Shown: positions 17,304-25,411 of the stretch, one piece after another
Numbering within the stretch: the first letter of the stretch is position 1
Layout of the letters: each line of letters starts with the position of its first letter
Source: Putridiphycobacter sp965230195
GTDB taxonomy: Bacteria > Bacteroidota > Bacteroidia > Flavobacteriales_D > Crocinitomicaceae
Assembly: GCA_965230195.1 (NCBI GenBank)
Contig: OZ245997.1
Span: 5,642,001-5,706,000, forward strand
DNA length: 64,000 bases
Reading direction: 5' to 3'
The notes under the pieces: generated by a model
Told to the model about the DNA's origin: nothing
Seen by the model: the letters and a program-made list of their open reading frames with translations, nothing else
Databases searched by the model: none
Position numbers and translations under genes: made by a program

Positions 17304-18214
17304 CAGTCATGTCTTGCACCTTTAAAGATACGAAATATATGCAACAAGGAAGGGAACAAAGCATCCATTGATTCTGCTGCACCTTTTGTAGATCCCGGCA
17401 ATGCCAATATTAATGTCTCATCTTTTACACCTGCAATACCCCGTGAAAGCATTGAATAAGGTGTTCTGTCCTGACCATATTTCCTCGCGGCCTCCATTAC
17501 TCCTGGTATTTCACGATCTAAAAGCGGTAATAATGCTTCAGGTGTCACATCACGTTTTGACAATCCGGTACCACCTGTAAAAATAACCATATCGACCCTG
17601 TTATTAACATGCTGCATGGCCGATTGTTGAATATCCTCAATTTCGTCAGGAACTACATTATAAGCCTTAATTTCTACAGATGACTCTTCCAATTTTTTAA
17701 TAATTGCTTTTCCGGCCTGATCCTCCTTTTGACCAGCCGCAATGGTATCAGAGCACACAATTACAGCAGCTGTCAGGTCTTTTCTATACTTATCTTTAAA
17801 GTCCGACTTTCCTCCTTTCTTCATCAGCAATTTAATGTGATGAATTTCCACACCTTTATCGATCGGTTTAAGCATATCATACATATTTAACGCAACTACA
17901 CTGGCGCCATGCATAGCCTCAACCTCAACCCCGGTTTTATAAATTGTTTTAACCGTTACCTCAACCTTAATATCCAAACCATCAATTTCATATTCCACAC
18001 CAGTAAACTCAATAGGCATTGGGTGACAATCCGGCAACATTTCAGGCGTTTTTTTTACGCCTAACAAACCAGCCGCTTTACTCATAGCAAAAACATCACC
18101 CTTGGGAACTGTTTTATTATTGATGGCATCAATTGTTTCCTGTTTGCTTACTTTAACCACAGCCTGAGCAGTGGCAATTCTCAATGTATTTGATTTGAAT
18201 GTTATATCTACCAT
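17303..18214 (-). CDS. moaCB: bifunctional molybdenum cofactor protein MoaC-MogA/MoaB
   Basis: 303 residues. The N-terminal half (1-155) is cyclic pyranopterin monophosphate synthase MoaC, with DCHPMPI and GVEVEAMHG. The C-terminal half (160-303) is a MogA/MoaB molybdopterin adenylyltransferase with FTGGTGLSKRDVTPEAL. The fusion links an early step and the activation step of Moco synthesis and is known from Bacteroidota. It lies between moaD (10 bp upstream) and a MORN protein. Confidence 0.93.
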   Translation of the reverse strand: MVDITFKSNTLRIATAQAVVKVSKQETIDAINNKTVPKGDVFAMSKAAGLLGVKKTPEMLPDCHPMPIEFTGVEYEIDGLDIKVEVTVKTIYKTGVEVEAMHGASVVALNMYDMLKPIDKGVEIHHIKLLMKKGGKSDFKDKYRKDLTAAVIVCSDTIAAGQKEDQAGKAIIKKLEESSVEIKAYNVVPDEIEDIQQSAMQHVNNRVDMVIFTGGTGLSKRDVTPEALLPLLDREIPGVMEAARKYGQDRTPYSMLSRGIAGVKDETLILALPGSTKGAAESMDALFPSLLHIFRIFKGARHD

Positions 18215-18224
18215 TTAGTCTGTT

Positions 18225-18461
18225 TTATCCTCCGGCAAAAGGAGGCAATAAAGCAATCTCAATTTTCTGACTCGAATACTCCAAAAAGTCACAGATTTCC
18301 TGATTCACTGCAATTTTATACTTCATTGACTGAATAACCGGGTATTTTTCACCAAAGAAAGCCTTTAAATCCAGTTTATCTTCAAAATTTAAAGTCAACT
18401 GCTCCTCGTCTATTTCCAGTCGTTCAGCAATCATTCCAAAATACTTGACATTTACCTCCAT
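18225..18461 (-). CDS. moaD: molybdopterin synthase sulfur-carrier subunit
   Basis: 78 residues with a ubiquitin-like fold and the essential C-terminal FAGG, whose terminal glycine carries the thiocarboxylate used to sulfurate precursor Z. It is the first gene of the moaD-moaCB-MORN operon. The large subunit moaE, the adenylating enzyme and moeA are outside the window. Confidence 0.92.
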   Translation of the reverse strand: MEVNVKYFGMIAERLEIDEEQLTLNFEDKLDLKAFFGEKYPVIQSMKYKIAVNQEICDFLEYSSQKIEIALLPPFAGG

Positions 18462-18626
18462 TATTCTTTAACATTTAGTATAAACATGATTTTTCATCTG
18501 CCGATACTACGGTCACAGCTGATCTTCTGCTTCTCTTACAAAAGTAAGAAACTATTTATATCTCCAAAATTATGATTATAACCACAATTTAAAAACAAAA
18601 GTCGCTAAAACGCACGACACAAAACA

Positions 18627-18692
18627 ATGATTTAAATCATTTTTAAACGTGATTAAACCCAAAACACCACTGACAACATTGTCATATATTTG
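18627..18692 (+). promoter_or_regulatory. shared Crp/Fnr-type palindrome and promoter of the FNR-like gene
   Basis: Perfect palindrome ATGATTTAAATCAT (18627-18640) and perfect -7 box TATATTTG (18685-18692), 55 bp centre to centre. The same palindrome is upstream of the divergent moaD operon, whose minus-strand -7 candidates are GACTTTTG (18603-18596), TAATTTTG (18572-18565) and TACTTTTG (18546-18539). A half-site lies at 18572-18585. Autoregulation is plausible. Confidence 0.65.
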
Positions 18693-18724
18693 CTTTGAAT
18701 CACATTTCATTAATCTGATTATTT

Positions 18725-19435
18725 ATGAATAGATCTGCAATTAGAATTCCATCCTGTGAGGATTGTACTAACGATAATAAATTGTTTTGTTCCCTTTCCA
18801 AATCCGAAAAGGGAGAATTAAGTGATAATAAGGGTAGTAATTACTATAAAAAAGGTCAGGCCGTTTTCTACGAAGGTAACCAGTCGCATGGCTTATACTG
18901 TATTTATAATGGAAAAGTGAAGTTATCAAAACTTGGTGAAAACGGGAAGGAGCAGGTTATTCGATTTGCAAAATCTGGTGACATTTTGGGCTACAGGGCT
19001 ATCTTTAGTAATGAACCTTACCAGGCCACTGCTACAGCGTTGGAAGATTCTCATATTTGTTTGCTCTCCAAGGATAAATTTATGTCGCTCATCAGCCAAA
19101 ATCATAAATTATCATGGGGTACTATGCAGTTACTTTCTGAAAACCTGAAAAGTGCAGAACAACATCTAATTAATATTGCTCAGAAAACCGTAAAAGAGCG
19201 CATTGCTGAAGCACTTATTATACTCCACTCAACCTTCGGATTTACCGCTGACGAAAAAACATTGGACATTCAGATTAACCGATCGGAAATTGCGGACATT
19301 GCAGGTACTACAACCGAAACAGCAATTCGAACCCTGGCACAACTTAATAAGGAAGGCGCCATAATTTTGAATGGTAAAAGAATTATTATTCCGGACCTGA
19401 AACGACTATCAGGTATAGCCGGGATTTACAGCTAA
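18725..19435 (+). CDS. FNR-like Crp/Fnr regulator with N-terminal cysteine cluster
   Basis: 236 residues. The N-terminus carries CEDC...FC (Cys11, Cys14, Cys22), and a further Cys59 or Cys112 in the beta-roll could complete a four-cysteine site as in Fe-S FNR. The sensor domain spans about 35-140. The winged helix (about 165-225) has recognition helix TTTETAIRTL, keeping the FNR Glu and Arg, with Ile where E. coli FNR has Ser212. It is the best candidate in the window for the factor that binds ATGAT-N4-ATCAT sites, one of which is in its own promoter. Oxygen sensing is inferred from the cysteines. Confidence 0.85.
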   Translation: MNRSAIRIPSCEDCTNDNKLFCSLSKSEKGELSDNKGSNYYKKGQAVFYEGNQSHGLYCIYNGKVKLSKLGENGKEQVIRFAKSGDILGYRAIFSNEPYQATATALEDSHICLLSKDKFMSLISQNHKLSWGTMQLLSENLKSAEQHLINIAQKTVKERIAEALIILHSTFGFTADEKTLDIQINRSEIADIAGTTTETAIRTLAQLNKEGAIILNGKRIIIPDLKRLSGIAGIYS

Positions 19436-19475
19436 TTTAAATTTCCTATATGGGAATTCCAGATCACACCTATCA

Positions 19476-19519
19476 ATGATTGAAATCATTTCATTGTAAC
19501 TTTTCATATTTTAATTTAG
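19476..19519 (+). promoter_or_regulatory. Crp/Fnr-type promoter that fixes the start of the next gene
   Basis: ATGAT-TGAA-ATCAT (19476-19489) followed by near-consensus -7 box TAATTTAG (19512-19519), centres 33 bp apart. The promoter overlaps the first 13 codons of the longest reading frame (ATG at 19480), so the gene must start later, at the ATG at 19549. Confidence 0.7.
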
Positions 19520-19548
19520 TAACTGTCAAATTATCAGATTACAATGTA

Positions 19549-19938
19549 ATGGAAAGCACAATTTTTCACGAGCTGACTGCCAATCAGTTTTTAAATACCA
19601 GAATTGATTCAATTAAACTGACTAAGAACAATACCCTGATTAAAGAGGATGACTTGCTGCAACATATTTATTTTCTTGCAGACGGTGAACTCAGTATTTT
19701 TAAAGAACAGCAATTGGTTTGGAACGCACGACCTTATGAATTTATAGGAATTTCATCATTTCTTATAGGAGAAAAACTACATTCATACAAGGTAAAAGCT
19801 AAAAAGAACTCTGTTTTATACCGAATTCCTTCTGCAGATTTTAAAAAGGCACTTTCAAAAGCACCTGAATTTAGCATGCATATTATCCAACTGTTTAATA
19901 GAAGGATAAACGCTACATTGAACAAAATATTGACCTAA
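19549..19938 (+). CDS. stand-alone Crp-like sensor domain without DNA-binding domain
   Basis: 129 residues from the ATG at 19549, chosen because the longer frame (from 19480) overlaps the promoter. It folds as a Crp/Fnr beta-roll plus part of the dimer helix (ADGELSIFKEQ, ARPYEFIGISSFLIGEK, YRIPSADFKKAL). It stops at the point where a winged helix would begin. No frameshifted HTH remnant is visible downstream before the next gene. It has its own Crp/Fnr-type promoter. It could be a co-sensor or dominant-negative partner of the regulator at 18725-19435; this is speculation. Confidence 0.7.
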   Translation: MESTIFHELTANQFLNTRIDSIKLTKNNTLIKEDDLLQHIYFLADGELSIFKEQQLVWNARPYEFIGISSFLIGEKLHSYKVKAKKNSVLYRIPSADFKKALSKAPEFSMHIIQLFNRRINATLNKILT

Positions 19939-19979
19939 TTTCATCTAATATTGTTACTGAAACCATTTCTAATTATGCT

Positions 19980-19987
19980 TATCTTTG
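19980..19987 (+). promoter_or_regulatory. -7 box of the prenyltransferase gene
   Basis: Perfect TATCTTTG about 20 bp before the TTG start at 20007. It supports a separate transcript for the UbiA/monooxygenase pair and its unusual start codon. Confidence 0.45.
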
Positions 19988-20006
19988 TTATAAAAGGAAA
20001 TAAGAC

Positions 20007-20870
20007 TTGCTTAAACAATTACTCTTTTACCTTAAAGTATCCAGACCCGGACTATGGTTCGCCACAGGTTGGCTATATCTTTTACCAACAAGCCAGGTTT
20101 CTGATATCATCTACTCTCCACTTTTTTGGTATGGCCTTTTTTACACCAGCTTTCCATTAAATTTTCTGGTTTATGGCTGGAATGATATTGTGGATTACGA
20201 AACAGATATTCTCAACCCCAGAAAAAACAGTTTTTGGTTCGGTGCTCAAGCCAGCAAATCAGAATTAAGTAAACTATGGAAACCTATCCTTATCGTTCAG
20301 GTCATCACCACCGCTCCCCTCTTTTATTTTGGAGGACTTAAAATGGTTTTCATATTTGCAGGGTTTTTCCTGATTAACTGGTTATATAATTTACCTCAAA
20401 ACGGATTAAGATCCAAGCCACCCTGGGAACTGCTTTGTCAGGTTGGATACCTGCTTATTGTACCCTTAAGTGTTATCCTAAATGAAACCGAAGCATTACC
20501 CTGGCAAACCTACCTGTATCTGTTTTTGTTTTCAATGCAATCGCATTTAATGGGTGAGGTGATGGATTTTATACCCGACAGGGCTGCAGGGCGGGAAACC
20601 ACAACCACTAAGCTGGGACTGAGGCGCTCCAAGCTATTAATCATTCTGATTATGGTTGGCGAAATTATTATCCTGTTCCAAACCTTTAAGGAATACATTT
20701 TCGGGGGTGTTTTGGCTCTGGGATTACTATGGTTAATTCTTGATTTATTTGTGATATACAGAACACGACCTTATACCGTTTTTCAGATGAAATTATTTGC
20801 GTTTGCCTCTAACTTAATAGCATTAGTGACTATAGCTTATGTTTGGTATTCAGGTTGCCTGACAAAATAA
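20007..20870 (+). CDS. UbiA-family prenyltransferase
   Basis: 287 residues from a TTG start behind AAAGGAAAT. About eight membrane helices. Both Asp-rich motifs of the superfamily are present: NDIVDYETDILNPRK (about 59-73) and GEVMDFIPDRAAGRETTTTKLG (about 183-204). They bind Mg-prenyl diphosphate. The NDxxDYExDxxNPRK form and length resemble lycopene elongase-type enzymes more than ubiquinone/menaquinone enzymes, so a carotenoid acceptor is possible but unproven. It is paired with an FAD monooxygenase 6 bp downstream. Confidence 0.82.
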   Translation: MLKQLLFYLKVSRPGLWFATGWLYLLPTSQVSDIIYSPLFWYGLFYTSFPLNFLVYGWNDIVDYETDILNPRKNSFWFGAQASKSELSKLWKPILIVQVITTAPLFYFGGLKMVFIFAGFFLINWLYNLPQNGLRSKPPWELLCQVGYLLIVPLSVILNETEALPWQTYLYLFLFSMQSHLMGEVMDFIPDRAAGRETTTTKLGLRRSKLLIILIMVGEIIILFQTFKEYIFGGVLALGLLWLILDLFVIYRTRPYTVFQMKLFAFASNLIALVTIAYVWYSGCLTK

Positions 20871-20876
20871 ATTAAT

Positions 20877-22046
20877 ATGAAAGAAAAAAATATTGTCATT
20901 TTAGGCGCCGGAGTTGGTGGATTAACCACTGCTATTGCACTCCATCAGTTTGGGTTTAAAAATATTTCAATATACGAACGTCGTTCCGGTATAAAAACCA
21001 TTGGAGCAGGACTGGTACTATGGGCAAATGCCACCAAAATTTTAAAAAAACTTGGTCTCCTTCAATCCATTCAAAACATTGGAGGCACAGTACAATCAAT
21101 GCAGCGGTTAACTAATCAAAATGAAGAAATAGGAACCATTAATGCCCAACAAATTGACCAGATAATTGGAACACCAAGTATTCCGGTTTCAAGAAGTGAA
21201 CTACAAAATGTACTGTCACATTACGTGGAAAACCTGAAAATACCGGTTCATTACGGATTTAATGCTGTGGAAATTATTAGCGACAACAATTCCACATCTG
21301 TTCATTTTGAAAATCATCCCAAAATTTCACCGGATATTATTATTGGTGCAGATGGCCGGATGAAATCAGTAGCCAGAGAATTTGTAACCGGGAACAATGA
21401 GCCCGTTTATCAAAACTTTGTAAACTGGATCGGAATTCTGGAAACAGAAGAACCATTGATAAGTGAAATGAATATTCGGGATTTTTGGGGAACCGGAGAG
21501 CGTTTTGGAATTGTACCCATAAACCAACATAAAGCCTATTGGGCTGGTGGTAAAGCTTTACCTTTAAACGACACTTTGAAAACTAAAAACCATCAGGAAG
21601 AATTAATCAGATTATTCGGTTCATGGCACCCTGATATCAATAGGATTGTACAGCAAACTCTACTTGAGAACATTAAGTATATTGAGGTATTTGACCATAA
21701 TCCGGTTAAAAACTGGTATAAAGCCAATGTTTGTTTAATTGGTGATGCGGCTCATGCTGCTTTACCAACCTCAGGACAGGGTGCTTGCCAGGCTATAGAA
21801 GATGCCTGGCATATAGCTAGTGCATTAAGCCAATTCAATCATCCCGAAGAAGCATTCAAACACTTTCAGGCCATGCGATTTGATAAAACAACTAATATTA
21901 CAATGGCAGGCAGAAATCTGGCTTCATCTCTCTTTAATCCGAACCCTGAATTTTGCCGGCAACGCAATGAAAAAGCCATGTCAGCTGATTATTCAAATGC
22001 AGGAAAAGGAATTGGCGAATTATGGTCACAAAACTTACCGGATTAA
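20877..22046 (+). CDS. FAD-dependent monooxygenase (UbiH/salicylate hydroxylase type)
   Basis: 389 residues. Rossmann motif GAGVGGL near the N-terminus, the DG motif IIGADGRMKS, and GDAAHAALPTSGQGACQAIED (FAD ribityl binding) identify a class A flavin monooxygenase. Substrate unknown. The 6-bp spacing from the prenyltransferase suggests the two act on the same isoprenoid or aromatic product. The next gene, ndh, is separated by 150 bp in which I see nothing. Confidence 0.85.
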   Translation: MKEKNIVILGAGVGGLTTAIALHQFGFKNISIYERRSGIKTIGAGLVLWANATKILKKLGLLQSIQNIGGTVQSMQRLTNQNEEIGTINAQQIDQIIGTPSIPVSRSELQNVLSHYVENLKIPVHYGFNAVEIISDNNSTSVHFENHPKISPDIIIGADGRMKSVAREFVTGNNEPVYQNFVNWIGILETEEPLISEMNIRDFWGTGERFGIVPINQHKAYWAGGKALPLNDTLKTKNHQEELIRLFGSWHPDINRIVQQTLLENIKYIEVFDHNPVKNWYKANVCLIGDAAHAALPTSGQGACQAIEDAWHIASALSQFNHPEEAFKHFQAMRFDKTTNITMAGRNLASSLFNPNPEFCRQRNEKAMSADYSNAGKGIGELWSQNLPD

Positions 22047-22196
22047 TGACTTCTTAAACCAGTTTAAGTTTTATTTTACTCCTGGAAAATATCTTTGTAA
22101 AAAGTATTATTTGATGGCTTAAAAAGTGTAACTTTAAGCCCGATATATCCATGGTGCTAACGTACCTGGCAACAATACAAATAAAGGCATTGTAAA

Positions 22197-23471
22197 ATGA
22201 ATATTCCACGTATTGATCTCCCCAGAATTGTAGTGATAGGCTGCGGATTTGCGGGTTTGAAATTCTCAAAAAAAATTGACAGTTCTAAATATCAGGTCGT
22301 TTTGCTCGACAAAAATAATTACCACACTTTTCAACCCCTGCTATACCAGGTGGCCAGTAGTGGTCTGGAACCTGATTCAATTGTATACCCAATCCGGAAA
22401 ATTTTTAAAGGCAAACAAAATTTCTTTTTCCGTATTGCCTCCACAGAACGAATTGATACGGAGAAAAAAATTGTGGAAACTTCAATTGGTGATATTGAAT
22501 ATGATAAACTTGTAATTGCTACCGGAGCTACCTCAAATTACTTTGGGATGACTAATATTGAGCAATATGCCATGCCAATGAAAAGCCTGGTTGAAGCACT
22601 GGATTTGCGAAGTATTATTATCCAAAACTTTGAAGAGGCCCTTAACACCAATGACCTGACAGAACGGGAACGATTAATGAATTTTGTAGTGGTAGGAGCC
22701 GGACCAACGGGAATTGAGCTAGCCGGAGCCCTCGCAGAGTTAAAAGACCATATTCTACCAAATGATTATCCGGATTTGGATATCCGCAGAATGCAAATTC
22801 ATATTGTTGAGGCTACCGACCGGGTACTGGCGAGTATGAGTCCAACTGCATCAAAAAAATCGGAAAAATATTTAAAGAAAAAGGGTATTCAAATTTGGCT
22901 CAACACTTTTGTACAGGATTTTGACGGCCATACTGTTTTAACCAACAACAGGAATTTTGAATCTAAAACCCTGATCTGGGCTGCCGGAATCGAAGGTATT
23001 TCTCCTGAAGCCATCAATATTAAAAAAACAAAAAACAAACGAATTATAACAGATGGTTTCAATGCTGTAACAGGTATTGAAGACGTTTATGCACTTGGTG
23101 ATATTGCCTATATTGAATCGGAGGATTATCCGAATGGTAATCCAATGCTTGCTGGTGTGGCAGAACAACAAGGCGCTCAACTCGCTAAAAACCTCAACCG
23201 ACTGGCTAAAAACAAACCACTACAACCATTTAAATATAAAGATAAGGGCTCAATGGCCACAATTGGAAGAAATAAAGCTGTTGTAGATCTTCCTTTCATT
23301 AAATACGGTGGTATTTTTGGTTGGTTCACCTGGATGTTTGTTCATTTAATGCTTCTGGTGGATTTCAGAAGCCGGCTCGTGGTATTTATCAATTGGGTTT
23401 GGAGTTATATTAATTACGATCGTGGAACAAGGGTGATTGTCAGAAAGTTTAAGCGAAAAGAAAAACAATAA
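22197..23471 (+). CDS. ndh: type II NADH:quinone oxidoreductase
   Basis: 424 residues. Two dinucleotide-binding motifs, VIGCGFAGLKFSK (FAD) and VVVGAGPTGIELAGALAEL (NADH), plus the FAD-binding ALGDIAYIE. The C-terminal amphipathic/hydrophobic stretch (GWFTWMFVHLMLLVDFRSRLVVF) attaches the enzyme to the membrane. It passes electrons from NADH to quinone without proton pumping and could feed aerobic or nitrogen-oxide respiration. Confidence 0.92.
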   Translation: MNIPRIDLPRIVVIGCGFAGLKFSKKIDSSKYQVVLLDKNNYHTFQPLLYQVASSGLEPDSIVYPIRKIFKGKQNFFFRIASTERIDTEKKIVETSIGDIEYDKLVIATGATSNYFGMTNIEQYAMPMKSLVEALDLRSIIIQNFEEALNTNDLTERERLMNFVVVGAGPTGIELAGALAELKDHILPNDYPDLDIRRMQIHIVEATDRVLASMSPTASKKSEKYLKKKGIQIWLNTFVQDFDGHTVLTNNRNFESKTLIWAAGIEGISPEAINIKKTKNKRIITDGFNAVTGIEDVYALGDIAYIESEDYPNGNPMLAGVAEQQGAQLAKNLNRLAKNKPLQPFKYKDKGSMATIGRNKAVVDLPFIKYGGIFGWFTWMFVHLMLLVDFRSRLVVFINWVWSYINYDRGTRVIVRKFKRKEKQ

Positions 23472-23511
23472 TTTTGCGCTAACACCGTTCAGTTTCTTAA
23501 TTTTAAATTTT

Positions 23512-23934
23512 ATGAAGCGGTTATTTTTTCTATTTTTTATCATATCCCCATTATTAAGTTTGTCGCAAACCAGTGCTGACAAAATATTAGGTGTATGGTT
23601 AACCCAGGATAAATCTGGTAAAATCAAGATTTATAAAAAGGGGAACCAGTACTACGGGAAGATAATATGGATGGACGAGCCTTATGATAGTAATGGAAAA
23701 CCTGTAACCGACAAAGAAAATCCGGATGCCAAACTGAGATCCAGGCCAATTGCCGGAATGGATATTATTACAAACCTGGTGTATGAAGATGGAGAATGGA
23801 CTGATGGTAATATCTATGACCCCAATGATGGCAAGACCTATACCTGCACCTTATGGCTGGAAGATGGCAAACTAAAAGTAAGGGGGTATTTGGGTTGGTT
23901 TTTTGATACCCGAACCTGGACAAGAGTAAAATAA
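23512..23934 (+). CDS. secreted DUF2147 family protein
   Basis: About 140 residues from the ATG at 23512, which gives a clean signal peptide (MKRLFFLFFIISPLLSLSQ). The in-frame start at 23437 would overlap ndh and place a long polar tail before the signal. The mature domain shows DUF2147 features: GVWLTQDKSGKIKIYKKGNQYYGKI, and GGNIYDP-like DGNIYDPNDGKTYTCTLWLEDGKLKVRGYLGW. Family function is unknown. Confidence 0.85.
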   Translation: MKRLFFLFFIISPLLSLSQTSADKILGVWLTQDKSGKIKIYKKGNQYYGKIIWMDEPYDSNGKPVTDKENPDAKLRSRPIAGMDIITNLVYEDGEWTDGNIYDPNDGKTYTCTLWLEDGKLKVRGYLGWFFDTRTWTRVK

Positions 23935-23976
23935 GCAGAAACGATATAGTAAGGTTAACCGGTTAGGTCCGACTAC

Positions 23977-24903
23977 ATGTTTATGCGATTCTTATTATTT
24001 ACCTTAGCAATAGTAGTATTAATATCATGCAAAAAAGATGAGGAAGACGTCCCCTGTACACCTGACAACTACCTGTTTTACAGTGATTATTTTGTATTCG
24101 TTGCTGATGATGGTGACAGTCCGTTAGTCATTCCAATGGATGTAAACTGGAATCCAACCGATTCAGGCTACAGAACTGAACTTAAAAGTTGGTATGGCAC
24201 AACAAATGAATGGCCAATAGCATATACTTTAACGGACACTGTTACGGATTTATGCGAAGTTCCTCAGGAAGCTTGGGAGCACTGCAATACGAATTATTTC
24301 CAATTCAACGAATCTACCCGGGAAATTATCTCGACCATTTGGGGAGCACCTGAATTAAGACTAACAATTCCCGAACAAGAACATTGGGTAAAAACTCAGG
24401 GGAATGACAACATATTAATTTACGGATGCAAGACTATTGCAAAAGTAGATGGCAGTACCAGGTCAGGCTGGTTAATATATGAAAGGATCCGCCGTGAACA
24501 AGGTTCACAGTCGTTTGGCGATTTTGAAGCATTTTATTGGCTGCCATTAGTAATAGATGGCAATTTCTATCACTTTGAACAACATAAAGATGAGCAAATG
24601 GCTACCAGATGGACAGAAAATAATGGAATTGTTGAGGTCAGTACCATTCCTTCATTTAACCTCAATATTCTTGGTGTAAGTTCTGATCCGGTTAGTGGAC
24701 GGGAGAATATTCCGGATACACTTCAGGTTTTAGCACCTGAATGGAATATTGACATCAGTATGGTAAGCACAGGCAGTCAGGTTGGTCATGGCCCTGAATT
24801 TCCGAATGGACTCGCTTATTACCGGCAGAGTTTACTTGAATCTTTACCGGGATCAGTCACTTCGGGGTATGGGATGTTGGAATTGATTTTAGAGAACGAT
24901 TAG
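23977..24903 (+). CDS. predicted lipoprotein, function unknown
   Basis: 308 residues, or 306 from the ATG at 23983. Lipobox LISCKK near residues 15-20, followed by an acidic linker (DEEDV), so the mature protein is anchored by Cys18. The rest is tryptophan- and aspartate-rich, probably beta-structured, with three further cysteines that may form disulfides. No family recognised. It converges with the minus-strand polysaccharide locus. Confidence 0.7.
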   Translation: MFMRFLLFTLAIVVLISCKKDEEDVPCTPDNYLFYSDYFVFVADDGDSPLVIPMDVNWNPTDSGYRTELKSWYGTTNEWPIAYTLTDTVTDLCEVPQEAWEHCNTNYFQFNESTREIISTIWGAPELRLTIPEQEHWVKTQGNDNILIYGCKTIAKVDGSTRSGWLIYERIRREQGSQSFGDFEAFYWLPLVIDGNFYHFEQHKDEQMATRWTENNGIVEVSTIPSFNLNILGVSSDPVSGRENIPDTLQVLAPEWNIDISMVSTGSQVGHGPEFPNGLAYYRQSLLESLPGSVTSGYGMLELILEND

Positions 24904-24904
24904 T

Positions 24905-25411
24905 CTATTTTAAAAAACTGAATACCAATATTGTTAACGTCACAAGGCTTAATAATAAGGTTGCATTCTTGAAAAACCGAATTTTCTTTATCCGCTGTTC
25001 CTCTATTTCCTGTTCCAGCCGTTTAAATTTTAAAATCCGGTTGATTGATGCAATTAAATCCTTTAAAAAACTATCATCATTCTTGGAAATATAGTCTACA
25101 GCACCACTTTTGAGCATGGAAACCGCAACGTTCTTATCGTTTTGTCCCGAAAATACAACTGTGGGAATTTTAAGCCCCAAACGTTTTAAACTTTTAAAAA
25201 ACACTAATCCATTTGGTGCAGATGTTCTATTACTGTTTAATAAATAATCCAAAATCACAATATCGGGTTGATCTATTTTAATAGACTCAATGGCCGTATA
25301 AACACCCTTAAATTTCTTTATTTCACAATCTAACTCAAGACTTAATGAGAATTCAATTAAATCCTGTACAAATGGACTATCTTCCACAACGAATATTACT
25401 GGCTTTTTCAT
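24905..25411 (-). CDS. receiver domain with C-terminal membrane anchor
   Basis: 168 residues. A complete response-regulator receiver domain (1-125): acidic ED near residue 10, phospho-Asp in IVILDYLL, FSGQ and DYISKND. Then a charged coiled coil (about 128-146, KRLEQEIEEQRIKK) and a C-terminal hydrophobic helix (about 149-167) with no output domain. It should sit on the cytoplasmic face of the membrane as a tail-anchored phospho-switch. It is the last gene of the polysaccharide cluster and overlaps the transferase gene by 4 bp. A second protein of the same design is at 39783-40259. Confidence 0.8.
   Translation of the reverse strand: MKKPVIFVVEDSPFVQDLIEFSLSLELDCEIKKFKGVYTAIESIKIDQPDIVILDYLLNSNRTSAPNGLVFFKSLKRLGLKIPTVVFSGQNDKNVAVSMLKSGAVDYISKNDDSFLKDLIASINRILKFKRLEQEIEEQRIKKIRFFKNATLLLSLVTLTILVFSFLK

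Noticed and set aside
19480..19548. N-terminal extension of the HTH-less Crp protein
   Set aside because: The extension overlaps the palindrome and -7 box and does not look like part of the fold; the ATG at 19549 fits the promoter.
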